In this document: positions 35,701-47,700 of the stretch, in pieces | Position numbering within the stretch: the stretch's first letter is position 1 | Layout: each line of letters begins with the position of its first letter | NCBI GenBank assembly: GCA_023055355.1 | Contig: JALJCS010000037.1 | Span: 2,852,001 to 2,916,000 of the forward strand | Length of the DNA: 64,000 nucleotides | Reading direction: 5' to 3' | Source: Agelaius tricolor | Lineage: Eukaryota; Chordata; Aves; Passeriformes; Icteridae | The notes under the pieces: model-generated | The model's input: only the letters and a program-made list of their open reading frames with translations | Databases searched by the model: none | Told to the model about the DNA's origin: nothing | Position numbers and translations under genes: made by a program

Positions 35701-38700
35701 TTGCCAGAGTGAGAGCAGTCCCTGTTCCCTGTGTGTCAGGGGGGTGGCACAGCCCCATCCCATGGGGGCTCAGCCCTCCTGCAGTGCCAGCTGTGGCTCT
35801 GCTGGAGCAGGGATCCTGCACAAGGGGGGAGTTTTCCTCTGCAGCTCCAGGGCTGCTGGAGATGGGCCTGGGCTCCCTCTGGCCATGCAGGGCAGCAGAA
35901 GCTGCTCCTCTGGCAATGCACTGGGCAAAGGCTGCTGGGCTGTGCCAGGCTCACATTGGATCCAGGTAGGAATGCTTGGCTCCTGCCCTGGGCAATGCAG
36001 CATCTCCCCATGGGATGCTGGAATTGGATCAGCCCTGCAGGGACACTCAGTGGCCATGGACAGCAGAGATCTCCTGCAGGGAGGATTGGCTGGGGGAGAG
36101 ATCAAGAAAAAACTGCCCATGGACAGCAGAGAACTGCCCCAGCTCTGACAGTGGTGACAGGACACACATTGCTTGGCAGTCTAGGACACCTGTGCTGTCC
36201 CCTCCCTGCAGGTTCCACTGGAGGACCACGTCATCTACTCAGGCAACATCTTCCAGTACATCGAGGAGAACAAGAAGTGGAGGAATCGCTTCTGCGTGGT
36301 GCCCCACAACTACGGGCTGGTCCTCTACGAGAACAAACTGGTGAGGACAGCCCCCCTTTCATCCCCTCCAGAGGGGTCATTCCCCAGGGGACACCCCACC
36401 CATGACCATTTCTCCTGCTCAGGCCTATGAGCGGGAGCAGCAGCCCCGGGTGTTGGTCAACAGCGCTGGCTACAAGGTCCTCACCTCCGTGGAGCAGTAC
36501 CTGGAGCTGGTCAACAACAGCCTGCCTGGTGAGGGGACCTTTGTGTGGGTTTAAGGGTGTGATCCCTGAGGGACTTCAGAGAAGAATGATTGTGGGGTGT
36601 TGTATCCTTGGGAACCTTCAGAAAAGGGTGATTGTGGGGTGTAGCATTCCTGGGAACCTCCTGGCAAGTGTGAGTTTGAGGGGTAGCATTCCTCAGGACC
36701 TTCTAGAAAAGGTAGGTTTGGAGTATAGGATCCCTGAGGATCTTTTAGAAAAGGTTTGGGGTGTAGCATCCTTAAAGACCTTCTAGAATGGGCAGATTTG
36801 GGGTGTAGCATCACTAGGAACCTACTGGAAATTGTGGGGTGTAGCATTCCTGAGGACCTTCAGAAAAGGGTGATTTTGGGGTGTTATATCCCTGGAACCT
36901 TCCAAAAAGGTGGGTTTGGGGTGTAGCATCCTTAAAGACCTTCTGGAAGGGGTTTGGGGCATAAGATCCCTGAGGGCCTTCACTAAAGGGTGATTTTGTG
37001 GTGTTACATCCCTGGGAACCTTCTAGAAAAGGTGGGTTTAGGGTGTGGCATCCTTAAAGACCTTCTAGATATGGCAGATTTGAGGTGTAGCATCCCTGGG
37101 AACCTACTGGAAAGGGTGAGTTTGGGGTGTTATATCACTGGAAACCTTCCAGAAAAGGTGGGCTTAGGGTGGAGCATCCCTAAAGACCTTCTAGAAGGGG
37201 TAGTTTTAGGATGTAGCATCCCTAAGGACCTTCAGAAAAGGGTGATTTGGGGTGGTAGCATCCCTGAGGACCTTTTGGAAAGGGGGAATGTTGGGATGTA
37301 CCCTTGAAGAACCTCTGGAAGGGGTAGGTTTGGGTGTGGCATTCCTGGGGACCTTTGGGAAGAGGCTGTTTTAGGGTGCAGCATCCCAGGGATGCTGGAA
37401 GGGGTCATTTGAGGGTGTAGAATCCCTGAGGGGCTGCTGGAAAAAGTGGGGTTTGGGTGTAGCACCCTTGAAGACCTTCAGGGATGGGGTTTTTGGGGAT
37501 AATTTTTTGTTGGTTTTTGGTTTTTTTTCTGGGCAGTGAGTGGGGTTGTAGGGAAGGAGAACAGCCCTGACCCCACAGTGGGGTGTGGGATTTGCTCAGG
37601 TCCTGCCACAGCTACCAGGGAGGGAGGGAGGGAGGAAGGAAGGAAGGAAGGAAGGAAGGAAGGAAGGAAGGAAGGAAGGAAGGAAGGAAGGAAGATAATA
37701 GGAAAATAGGAAAGAAAATAATAGGAAGTAAAATGTGTCCATGACTCTGTGTCAACCACATGATTTTTAATTACTTTTAATTTTCAATTTTCATCCTGAT
37801 CTCCTTTTTGGGAAAATGAAGCTCTTTTTGCATTTTTTTTAGAACAGCTCCCAGGAAAGGCCTGGGAAGGAGCTGCAGGGTCTGTGTGAATCCTGCAGCT
37901 TCCCCATCCCTGTCCGTCCCCCTCTCCCTCTGAATCCACCCCCTCTTTTCCACAGGTGTGACACCGAAATCTGGGCACTCTCCCATCCTGAAGTGCCCCA
38001 CGGATTTCCCCCTGGTGCTGTGGCACCCCTATGCCAGGCACTACTATTTCTGTGTGATGACGGGCAAGGAGCAGGAGAAGTGGCGGGCGGTGTTCCAGGA
38101 CTGCGTGCGGCACTGCAACAACGGTGGGTGACACCTGGGGACACTGCAGCCACCTCCTGCTCCACACAGGCACCTGCAGAGGCCAGCCTGGGGCTCTGGG
38201 GAGAGGGGATGCTTTGCAGCTCGTGAGGAGTTGGGTGGGAGTTGTTGAGGGACTTTGGAGAAGGGAAGTGTAGCCACGTTTCTCTTTACAGAGAAAAGCA
38301 AGATGTGATTCTTCCCAAGAATATTTCTGGGTTTTGCATTCTCTGTGAACTCCACATTCTCTGGGTTTTCTTTCTCAGAGAAAGGAAAAAGCCAGAAATA
38401 TTCTTGAGAAGAATTGTGCCTTTCTCTTCTTTTTGTGAAGAGAAATGTGGCTACAGGGAAGGATCCAGGGAGGGCCTTCCAGTGCCTGGAGGGGCTCCAG
38501 GAGAGCTGGAGAGGGATTTTGGACAAGGGATGGAGGGACAGGACACAGGGAATGGCCTCCAGTGCCAGAGGGCAGGGATGGGTGGATACTGGGAATTAGG
38601 AATTGTTCCCTGGCAGGGTGTGAGACCCTGGCACAGAGCAGCTGGGGCTGCCCCTGGATCCCTGTGAGTGTCCAAGGCCAGGCTGGAAGCACCCTGGGAT

Positions 38701-41700
38701 AGTGGGACATGCCCCTGCCCACAGCAGGGGTTTTAAGGATGATTTTAAGGTTCCTTTTAACCCAAACCAGTCTGAGATTCCATGACTGAGCATCTCATCA
38801 AGGCCAGCATCACCCCCAGCTCCCTGGAGCATCCCTGTGCCCAGCTCCATCCTCTGCCCATGAGGAACTATTACCCAGAGCCTGCACAGAGCCTGGCTCC
38901 AGAGCTGCCCTCATGCCTATTTCCCACCCTGAGGGAGAAAATATTTGTTAATTAAAATCACCAAACCCCAAAACTCCCCCCAGGGGCTGCCAGGGCTGTG
39001 GGCAGGGGGTGCAGGGCTCTGGGCAGGGGTGCAGGGCTGTGCAGCTGGGTGGAGGCAGGACCTGCCTCCCACATCAGTGATACTCTGGCAGGAAAACACG
39101 ATTTTCCTGCTTGGCTGTGGCCTGGGCATTCCTGGGCTGAGCCCCAAGTCCTGGCCATGCTTGGGATGGTGAGAAATTTCCTGAGGAAGGCGGTGCCAGA
39201 GCTGAAACCTGCTCGAAATCAGGTGTTTTAGTGGGCATTTTAGACTCTGCCCAATTTCTAAATGCTTCTTTCATTCCTGGGAACTCTGGGGAGCCTCAAT
39301 TTTGCCTTAGTTTTGCCAGAGCTGCTGTAATAGGGTGAGATCTGGAGCCTGGGTTTCACTGAGGGTTCCCACCCCCCCATATTGGATTAAATTTCCTGAA
39401 AAACTGCTCTTTTTATTTTTATTTTGTGCTGGGGGTGTCTGAGCTCGTTGGGCTGAATGTGCCCCCTCCTTTATGTGGGGCTGGGTGCTGTGACCCCTCA
39501 ATTCCACCTCATTTCTGGGTGAGCTCAGCACCCCAGAACCCTCTGTGCTGGCTGGAGCAGCAGCTGTGAGCAAAACCAGCTCTGGATAAAAGAGGAATTG
39601 ATCTCCTGCTAACAAACCTCCAATTTTCATCTCTAATTCCCCTCCCACCTGCCGGGTGCTGCTGAGGGACACAGGGGAGGTGTGAGCCCCTCCACCACCC
39701 CCTCTGCCAGCCAGAAAATCCTCTCCTCCCTCTCCTTGTCCTCAGCATGTGATGGAAAAGCCTTCCCAAGTGGGCAGTGGCCAGGGAGGGCTCAGTGCTG
39801 CATTCCTCCAGCCTGGATTTGTCTGTGACTTTGTTCTTCCTGCCTCTCTCTGCTCCTGGGAGCTCCAGGATCCTGTTTCATATTCCATGAAGGCTCTTTT
39901 GTTGTTGGAAAGCACTTTAGCTTGTTGGGTTTTTTTTTTTTTCTCCCCTAAATTAGAGGCTCTGTTTCTGCCTCTGGTTGTGATTGGTGTGGGAATTTTC
40001 AGCTCCCTGTCTCAGGCTGTGTTTGTGGAACAGCAGCTCCTCTGTGGGGACTGGGGATGTGCAGCTCTGTTCCTCACACAGACGGGGTCAGCCTGGTGTC
40101 CCTGGAGCCCCTGGCTGCTCCAAAACTGTCCCTTGGCCAGTCTGGTGCCACCTGGGGCTGGGCAGTGCCCACCCAAGGGCTCCTGACCCTTGTTCCAGGA
40201 TGGTTTGAATTTAAAGGGACCTTAAATCCCATCCAGTGCCACCCCTGCCATGGCAGGGACACCTCCCACTGTCCCAGGTGCTCCCAGCCCTGTCCAGCCT
40301 GGCCTTGGGCACTGCCAGGGATCCAGGGGCAGCCCCAGCTGCTCTGGGCACCCTGTGCCAGGGCCTGCCCACCCTTACAGGGAACAATTCCTAATTCCCA
40401 ATATCCCATCCAGCCCTGCCCTCTGGCAGTGGGAGCCATTCCCTGTGTCCTGTCCCTCCAGGTCCTTAACCACACATTAATGAAGGAAACTCATTACATT
40501 TGCCCTGGGAAGTGGCACAGGGGCTTCTTGCACCAGCCCTGCCTGGACAGGCACAGGGCTGGGGACAGACTCAGGGATGTCCCCAGGCTCAGCCTGGAGT
40601 GAGTGACCTTGGGAAGGCTCCTGGGAGGCAAATCCTGCCCCAGGCCTGGCAGGGACAGGAGGTGAGGATTGTCCCACCTGGGAGGAGATCTGAGCTCCAT
40701 GGATGGAGCAGCTCCAACCCCTGGAAGCTCAGCCCAGCTCTGGCTCCCACCAAAGACTGAGAAAAGAGCAGATTTTACTTTCTCAGTGGTTTTTTCCCCT
40801 GATTATTAAGCTGCCCTTTAGCAAAAGCTGCTTAGGCTTGGAGTTAATTGTAATCCCCTTAGAAAAGTCTGTATGCACTGGGAAAGCTCTGCTCACTGCC
40901 CTGGGCTGTCCCTCCTGGACACCTGGACATGTCCCCAGCCCTGCCAGGAGCTGTGGAAGTTGTCACCAGTGTCCCCAGCCCTGCCAGGTGCTGTGGATGT
41001 GTCACCAGTGTCCCCAGCCCTGACAGGTGCTGTGGATGTGTCACCAGTGTCCCCAGCCCTGCCAGGTGCTGTGGAAGGTGTCACCAGTGTCCCCTGCCCT
41101 GCCAGGTGCTGTGGGACAGGTGTCAGGAGTGTCCCCAGCCCTGCCAGGTGCTGTGGGACAGGTGTCACCAGTGTCCCCAGCCCTGCCAGGTGCTGTGGGA
41201 CAGGTGTCAGCAGTGTCCCCTGCCCTGCCAGGTGCTGTGGGACAGGCGTCAGCAGTGTCCCCAGCCCTGCCAGGTGCTGTGGAAGGTGTCACCAGTGTCC
41301 CCTGCCCTGCCAGGTGCTGTGGGACAGGCGTCAGCAGTGTCCCCAGCCCTGCCAGGTGCTGTGGGACAGGTGTCAGCAGTGTCCCCAGCCCTGCCAGGTG
41401 CTGTGGATGTGTCAGCAGTGCAGGGATGATCCCCTGGAGGCTCCCAGCAGGCTCAGATCCCCTCCTGATCCCCTCCTCGGGGCATGGGGAGGGGAGCTGG
41501 GCAGGAGGGTTCTCTCCCAGGGATGTTTCCCTGTCTGGCAGGGACCTGCAGGGCCCTGAGAGGCTGGGACAAGGCAGGGGACATGTGGCACAGCTCCTGG
41601 GCTGTGCTGCCTGCCTGCTGTGCCCATCTCCTCGCTGTCCCCAGCCCTGCCCCTCCTGCTGGGGGGCTGTGGCACCCGAGCCCCCCTCGTGCTGCAGTGA

Positions 41701-44700
41701 CTCAACCTGGGGACAGCCCGGCCCTGACTCACTCCTGAGGCCTCTTGGCCACTTTCCTCTTCCTCCCAAGCCTCACTGCTCCCTACAGGGCCCCTCTTCC
41801 TCCAGCCCCCCCAGCTGCCCATCCCGCATTGTTGGGGGTCACCCAACACTGGTGATCCTGGTGAACCCTCCATCCTGGTGAGCCCCTGCTCCTGCTGTGC
41901 CTTTGGAGCTCACTGAGCTCCCAGGTCCCCATGCACCATTTGGGGTCACTGAGTCCCCATTTCCCTGTGCACCATTTGGGGTCACTGAGCTCCCATTTCC
42001 CCATGCAGAATTTGGGGTCACTGTGCCCCCATTTCCCTGTTCACCCTTTGGGGTCACTGTGCCCCCAAGTCCCCATGCAGAATTTGGGGTCACTGAGCCC
42101 CCAAGTCCCCATACAGAATTTGGGGTCACTGAGCCCCCAAGTCCCCATGCAGAATTTGGGGTCACTGAGCCCCCATTTCCCTGTGCACCCTTTGAGGTCC
42201 CTGAGCCCCCATTTCCCCGTGCACCTTTGGGGTCACTGAGCCCCCATTTCCCTGTGCACCATTTGGGGTCACTGAGCCCCCATCCTACCCAGGCTCCCTG
42301 CCCTCAGGGTGGCTCTGGAGGGGATCACTCTGGATGTATCAGGAGCTCCCCACCCTGTCAGGGGCAGTGCCTTGGGCCAGCATCCCCAGTCCTGGTGACA
42401 GCCCTGGGGGCTTGCACGGGTCCGGGGCTGTGGGGAAGCACACAGAGGTGGGCTGGGGGCGCTGGGCTGCCCCTCACTCCCAATTCCAGGCTGCTGAGCC
42501 GTGTCCCCTCCTCAGGGATCTCGGAGGACTCCAGAGTGGAGGCTCCCGCCTTCACGGACGCCATCCGCATGTACCGGCAGTCCAAGGAGCAGTACGGCAC
42601 CTGGGACATGCTCTGCGGGAACGAGACCCAGGTGAGCCCCGCACCCCCAAACCGGGCTCAGAGAGCTGGGAGGGGCTCAGCAGGCTCCCCAAAAACCTCC
42701 TGCCTCCACAGGTCCTGAGCAACCTGGTGATGGAGGAGCTGCTCCCCGAGCTGAGGAGCACCATCGGCCCCCGGCTGAAGGGCAAAGCCCCGGAGCGCCA
42801 GCGGACCTGGATCCAGGTGTGGGGCTGGGGCTGCCGGGGGGGTCCCCAGCGTCCCTGCCCTCCCCTGCCCGCAGAGCCGGCTTGGGGAGCCTCCTTTCAC
42901 CCATGGGCTCGATACCCACCTCCTTGCCCCGCTGGATTCGATGCCCACCTCCCTTCCCCACAGGGTTCTGTGCCCACCTCCCTTCCCCACAGGGTTCTGT
43001 GCCCATCTCTCTTCCCCATAGGGTTCTGTGCCCACCTCCCTTCCCCACAGGGTTCTGTGCCCACCTCCCTTCCCCACAGGCTTCTGTGCCCATTTCCCTT
43101 CCCCACAGGGTTCTGTGCCCATTTCCCTTCCCCGCTGGGTTCTGTGCCCACCTCCCTTCCCCACAGGGTTCTGTGCCCACCTCCCTTCCCCACAGGGTTC
43201 TGTGCCCACCTCCTCCTTTCCCCGCTGGGTTCTGTGCCCACCTCCCTTGCCCCGCTGGGTTCTGTGCCCACCTCCTCCTTTCCCCGCTGGGTTCTGTGCC
43301 CACCTCCCTTCCCCACAGGGTTCTGTGCCCATTTCCCTTCCCCGCTGGGTTCTGTGCCCATCTCCCTTCCCCACAGGGTTCTGTGCCCATCTCCCTTCCC
43401 CACAGGGTTCTGTGCCCACCTCCCTTCCCCACGGGGTTCTGTGCCCATTTCCCTTCCCCACAGGGTTCTGTGCCCATCTCCCTTCCCCGCTGGGTTCTGT
43501 GCCCACCTCCCTTCCCCGCTGGGCTCGGTGCCCACCGGCTTCGCTGCCCCCTTCTCCCGGCCCCTTCCAAAGAATCCGTGCTTTCTCCAGAGTGGATTTT
43601 TCAAGCTCCTTGAGTGCCCCTGCCCAGCCCTGCCCAGCCCCGCCTGGGGCCAGCCGAGCAAACAGGAGGAAGCCCAGCCCCGGAGCGAAGCCTGTCCCGG
43701 CTAAATTTAGCGAGCCATTTTTAGAACAGCGCAGGCTAAATCCAGCCCAAACCCTTGCGAAAGACTGAGGGCTCTTCAGAGCTGCCTGTTAAAACCTTAA
43801 ACCCCGATAATTACCACCAGGCTCGTAATGGGCCACTTGAGCGGCCTGAAAACACACAAACGCTGCTTTTCCAATAGCTGCTGTGGCTGGGAAGGAGGGA
43901 GGAGGGGAGGGCTCTGCATCCTGCCAGCCCCAAAATCCCAGCCTTTGGCTCAAAGTGAGCGTGCAGCCTCAGCGAGCGGCTCCATCCTGCTCAGGAGGTT
44001 GGCTCTGGGAGCCCAGGGAGAGTGAACAGGGCAGGGAACAGATTTCGGGGTGGGCTGGGGCTCTCCTGCTTGGACCACCACTGTCCTTGGAACACCAGCA
44101 TCCCCAGAGCTGCAGCATTTCCAGACATGCAGCATCCCCAGAGCTGCAGCATTTCCAGAGCTGCAGCATTTCCAGAGCTGCAGCATCCCCAGACCTGCAG
44201 CATCCCCAGACCTGCAGCATCCCCAGAGCTGCAGCATTTCCAGAGCTGCAGCATTTCCAGAGCTGCAGCATCCCCAGACCTGCAGCATCCCCAGACCTGC
44301 AGCATTTCCAGAGCTGCAGTATCCCCAGACCTGCAGCATCCCCAGAGCTGCAGCATCCCCAGACCTGCAGCATCCCCAGACCTGCAGCATCCCCAGACCT
44401 GCAGCATTTCCAGAGCTGCAGCATTTCCAGAGCTGCAGCATTCCCAGAGCTGCAGCATCCCCAGACCTGCAGCATCCCCAGCCCTACCTGGGGCAGGTTG
44501 CCTGATTGAGGCAGTGCTCACCTCTCTGCCCCTCCAGCACCACCTGGAAGCAATTTCTGCACTGCAGGAGCTCCATCTCACCCCGCTGGGGGGTCCCTGG
44601 TGTGGCAGCCCCTGGCAGGCTGAGGGGAAGGGTCCTGTCAGGGCACAGGAGATGATGGAGCTGCAGGCACTGTTTGGGGTGCAGCTGGAGGGTCTCTGAC

Positions 44701-47700
44701 CCCCCCTGTGCCCCCAGGTGTCAGATGCTGTCTATAGGATGGTCTATGAGCTGGCCAAGGTGCAGTACGATGCAGCTGTGGCCAGGTGTGAGCAGGAGCG
44801 GCCGCAGCTGGAGAGCACCATCCGCACGGACATGGACCAGATCATCACCTCCAAGGAGCACCTGGCCAGCAAGATCCGAGGTACAGGGATGCCCTGGCAC
44901 GTGTGGGTGTGCCCATGGCTCCTGGGGGGCTGTTCCTGGGGTGCAGCACAGCCCCTGGCACCCTTAGGGGGGTGCACGTCCCAGGGGATTGGGGGACAAG
45001 GTGGGCAGTCACCCCTATAGTGAAACAAGGTGACCCCTGGGGCAGGGAATGATTGGCATCTGACTCTATTGATTCAGAATGCTGAACATTCACTTTATTT
45101 AAACTATATTATATTACATTATAACTACATTAAAGAGAGATTACATTACATTATATTACATTACATTATATTATATTATATTACATTACATTATATTATA
45201 ATCATACTTACTACTAACTGAAAAACTCATGACTGTCTGCAGACTGACAGTCCACACAGCTTGGACTTGATATGCTAATTAACATAATCTCCACCAGAAT
45301 CTAATTACCAAATTCCTTCAGGTAAACAATCTTCCCACCACGTTCTGCATGTGCAAAACAGTAGGAGCAGCAAGCAGAGATAAAAGTTGTTTTCTCTCTG
45401 TGCTTCTCCAGGAAAAAAACCTGAGAGAGAGAATTATATCTCTGTTCAGAGAATGTGAATGCCACAACCCCCTGGCATGGCAGTGGGTGGTTCAGGACAG
45501 ACCAGGGGCACTCTGCAGGAGTTCCTTGTGTTGTTGTGAAAGGGGAGACTCCTCCTGGAGGGGTTTGGAAGCAGAGGCAGCTCCTCCTCGTTGCTGGGGT
45601 GGGTTTAGGATGTGATGTGAAGGGCTGGAAGGACAGAGGAGCCTCACCATCCCCATCCCTGCTCTTTCCCAGCCTTTGTCCTGCCCAAGGCAGAGGTCTG
45701 TGTCCGTAACCACGTCCAGCCCTACATCTCCTCCATCCTGGAGGCCCTGATGACCCCCACGAGCCAGGGCTTTGCTGAGGCACGGGAGGTGTTCTTCAAG
45801 GAGGTCACCGACATGAACATGAACGTTGTTAACGAGGGCGGCCTGGAGAAGCTGGTGGAGGTGAGACCTGGTGGTGCTGGTGGTGCTCCTTGCCAGCTCA
45901 GGGGTGACAGGGCCAGTCCTGCTTCCACCCCAGGGTGGACAGCACTGGGAGAGCCCAGGCTGAGGAGAGTCCACCCATGTGGGGTGGAATGTCCCTGTCC
46001 TGAGTACGTGGAGAGGCTGAGCTTGGCTTTGTCCCCAGTACATGGAGAAGCTCTCCCACCTGGCCTTCCACCCCGTGAAGATGCAGTCGTGCTATGAGAA
46101 GATGGAGCAGCTGAAACTGGAGGGTCTGCAGCAGCGATTCGATGTCTCCAGCACGTCTGTCTTCAAGCAGAGGGCCCAGATCTACATGAGACAGGTGGGA
46201 TGGGGACCAGGGTCCTCCCCAGTCCCCCTGGGCTGGGAACAGAGCTTTGGGGAGCCCAGGCTGGTCCAGGCTGGGATGTCTGTGCTGTCTCTTTGGTCTG
46301 GAGCCCATGGTGGGCTTGGGCATCCCAGCACAGCTGCCCCTTTGCCACAGAGGCCACTGGCACCAGCAAGGCCAGTGAGCCAAATCTGGGGTCTGATCCA
46401 GCCTAACCTGATGTGGAGTGTAGGGGATGAGGGGGTGCAACACCAGCTCTGAGCAACCTCCTCTCCCAGTGCCTTGATCCTGGGGGTGAGGGCTGTGGAT
46501 GCCAGGCTGGGAGGTCAGGGATTTGTGCAGAGTGAAGGCTCATTGCCTGTTGGGTATTGGGAAGGAATTCTTCCCTGGCACAGGGTGCCCAGGGCAGCTG
46601 TGGCCTCCCCTGGATCCCTGGCAGTGCCCAAGGCCAGGCTGGACAGGGCTTGGAGCAGCCTGGGACAGTGGGAGGTGTCCCTGCCATGGCAGGGGTGGCA
46701 CTGGATGGGATTTTAGGGTCCCTGCTCACCCTTTGGGTGCCCCCCACACTGACCATGTGTCTCTGGCCACAGCAAATGGACGATGCTGTGTACACCTTCG
46801 AGAGCCTGCTGCACCAGGAGCTGGGCAAGCTGCAGGGCAAGGACGAGCTCTGCAAATCCATCCAGCGCATCCTCGAGAGGGTGCTCAAGGTGAGCTGAAA
46901 GAGGAGCTCTTCTGAGCCAGGTCTTACAAGCTTTTGGAGGTCTATTTCACACCCAAGATAGCTCAGCTACCGTTGGAGGCATAAAATGAGCAGGATGGCT
47001 TCTGTTGCAGTGTTGAAAACAGAAGGGTTTAAATAAAAGGCAAAATAGCAAACTCTTTATAGAGAAAAACCGATCTAGGTGCAAGAGGTTCTTGCTCTTG
47101 GTAAAACACCTCACAAAAGCCATTAGGTTTTTTGTTCTCTTCTTTTTCTAATAAATTGCTCAGGTGGGACTTTTTGGCTCCTGTCCAATTGGCCATCCTT
47201 AAGTGTGAGGTGAAGTCCCCCAGGCCTATGAGATGGCTTTTTCACCTAATCGAGGAGAGAAACTTCTGGGCTTCTTTCCTTTTTAAGGGGACAAAGGAGA
47301 GTTTTGTCACTCTGTCAACAAGGGGCACATTCCTCCAGTGAGCCAGGGGGTCAGGCCTTTGGTGGCCTTTGGTGGCCTTGTTCCAGGGCCAGGGAAGAGG
47401 CTAGCAGTGATGTTACCCATTTCAAGTCTTTTGGGGGTTTCATGGATTTTGCTGGAGGAGCCAGGTCCCCTCTGAGCATATCTGTAAAAGCTCCCCAGGG
47501 TTCAGACTGGCCCCCAAACCCTCCTGCAGCCAGCAGTGCAAGAGTTGGCTCCTACCCAGGCTCAGAAACACTGGGAAACAGCTGCAGAGAGGGATGTGAG
47601 GCCAGGGGGGTCTGTGTGGATGGACTGGGGGGCAAATCTCAGGGGTTTGTGCCTGTGGAGAGGGGCAGCCAGCCCACAGCCCTGGGTGACATGGGACACC

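Larger units (their letters stand above)
32641..36211 (+). other. NIBAN2: NIBAN2 intron 2, remainder
   Basis: Mostly GC-rich sequence without coding signal. It holds a ~54-bp array (34075-34372), an antisense CR1 end (34685-34935) and an LTR-like fragment (35500-35700), all listed separately. No additional exon was recognised. Confidence 0.7.

Noticed and set aside
42334..43704. Long frames on both strands across the 29-bp array, appearing to extend NIBAN2 exons 6-7
   Set aside because: The real exons have clear donors at 42632 and 42817 and human-matching ends; the extension is the repeat read through.
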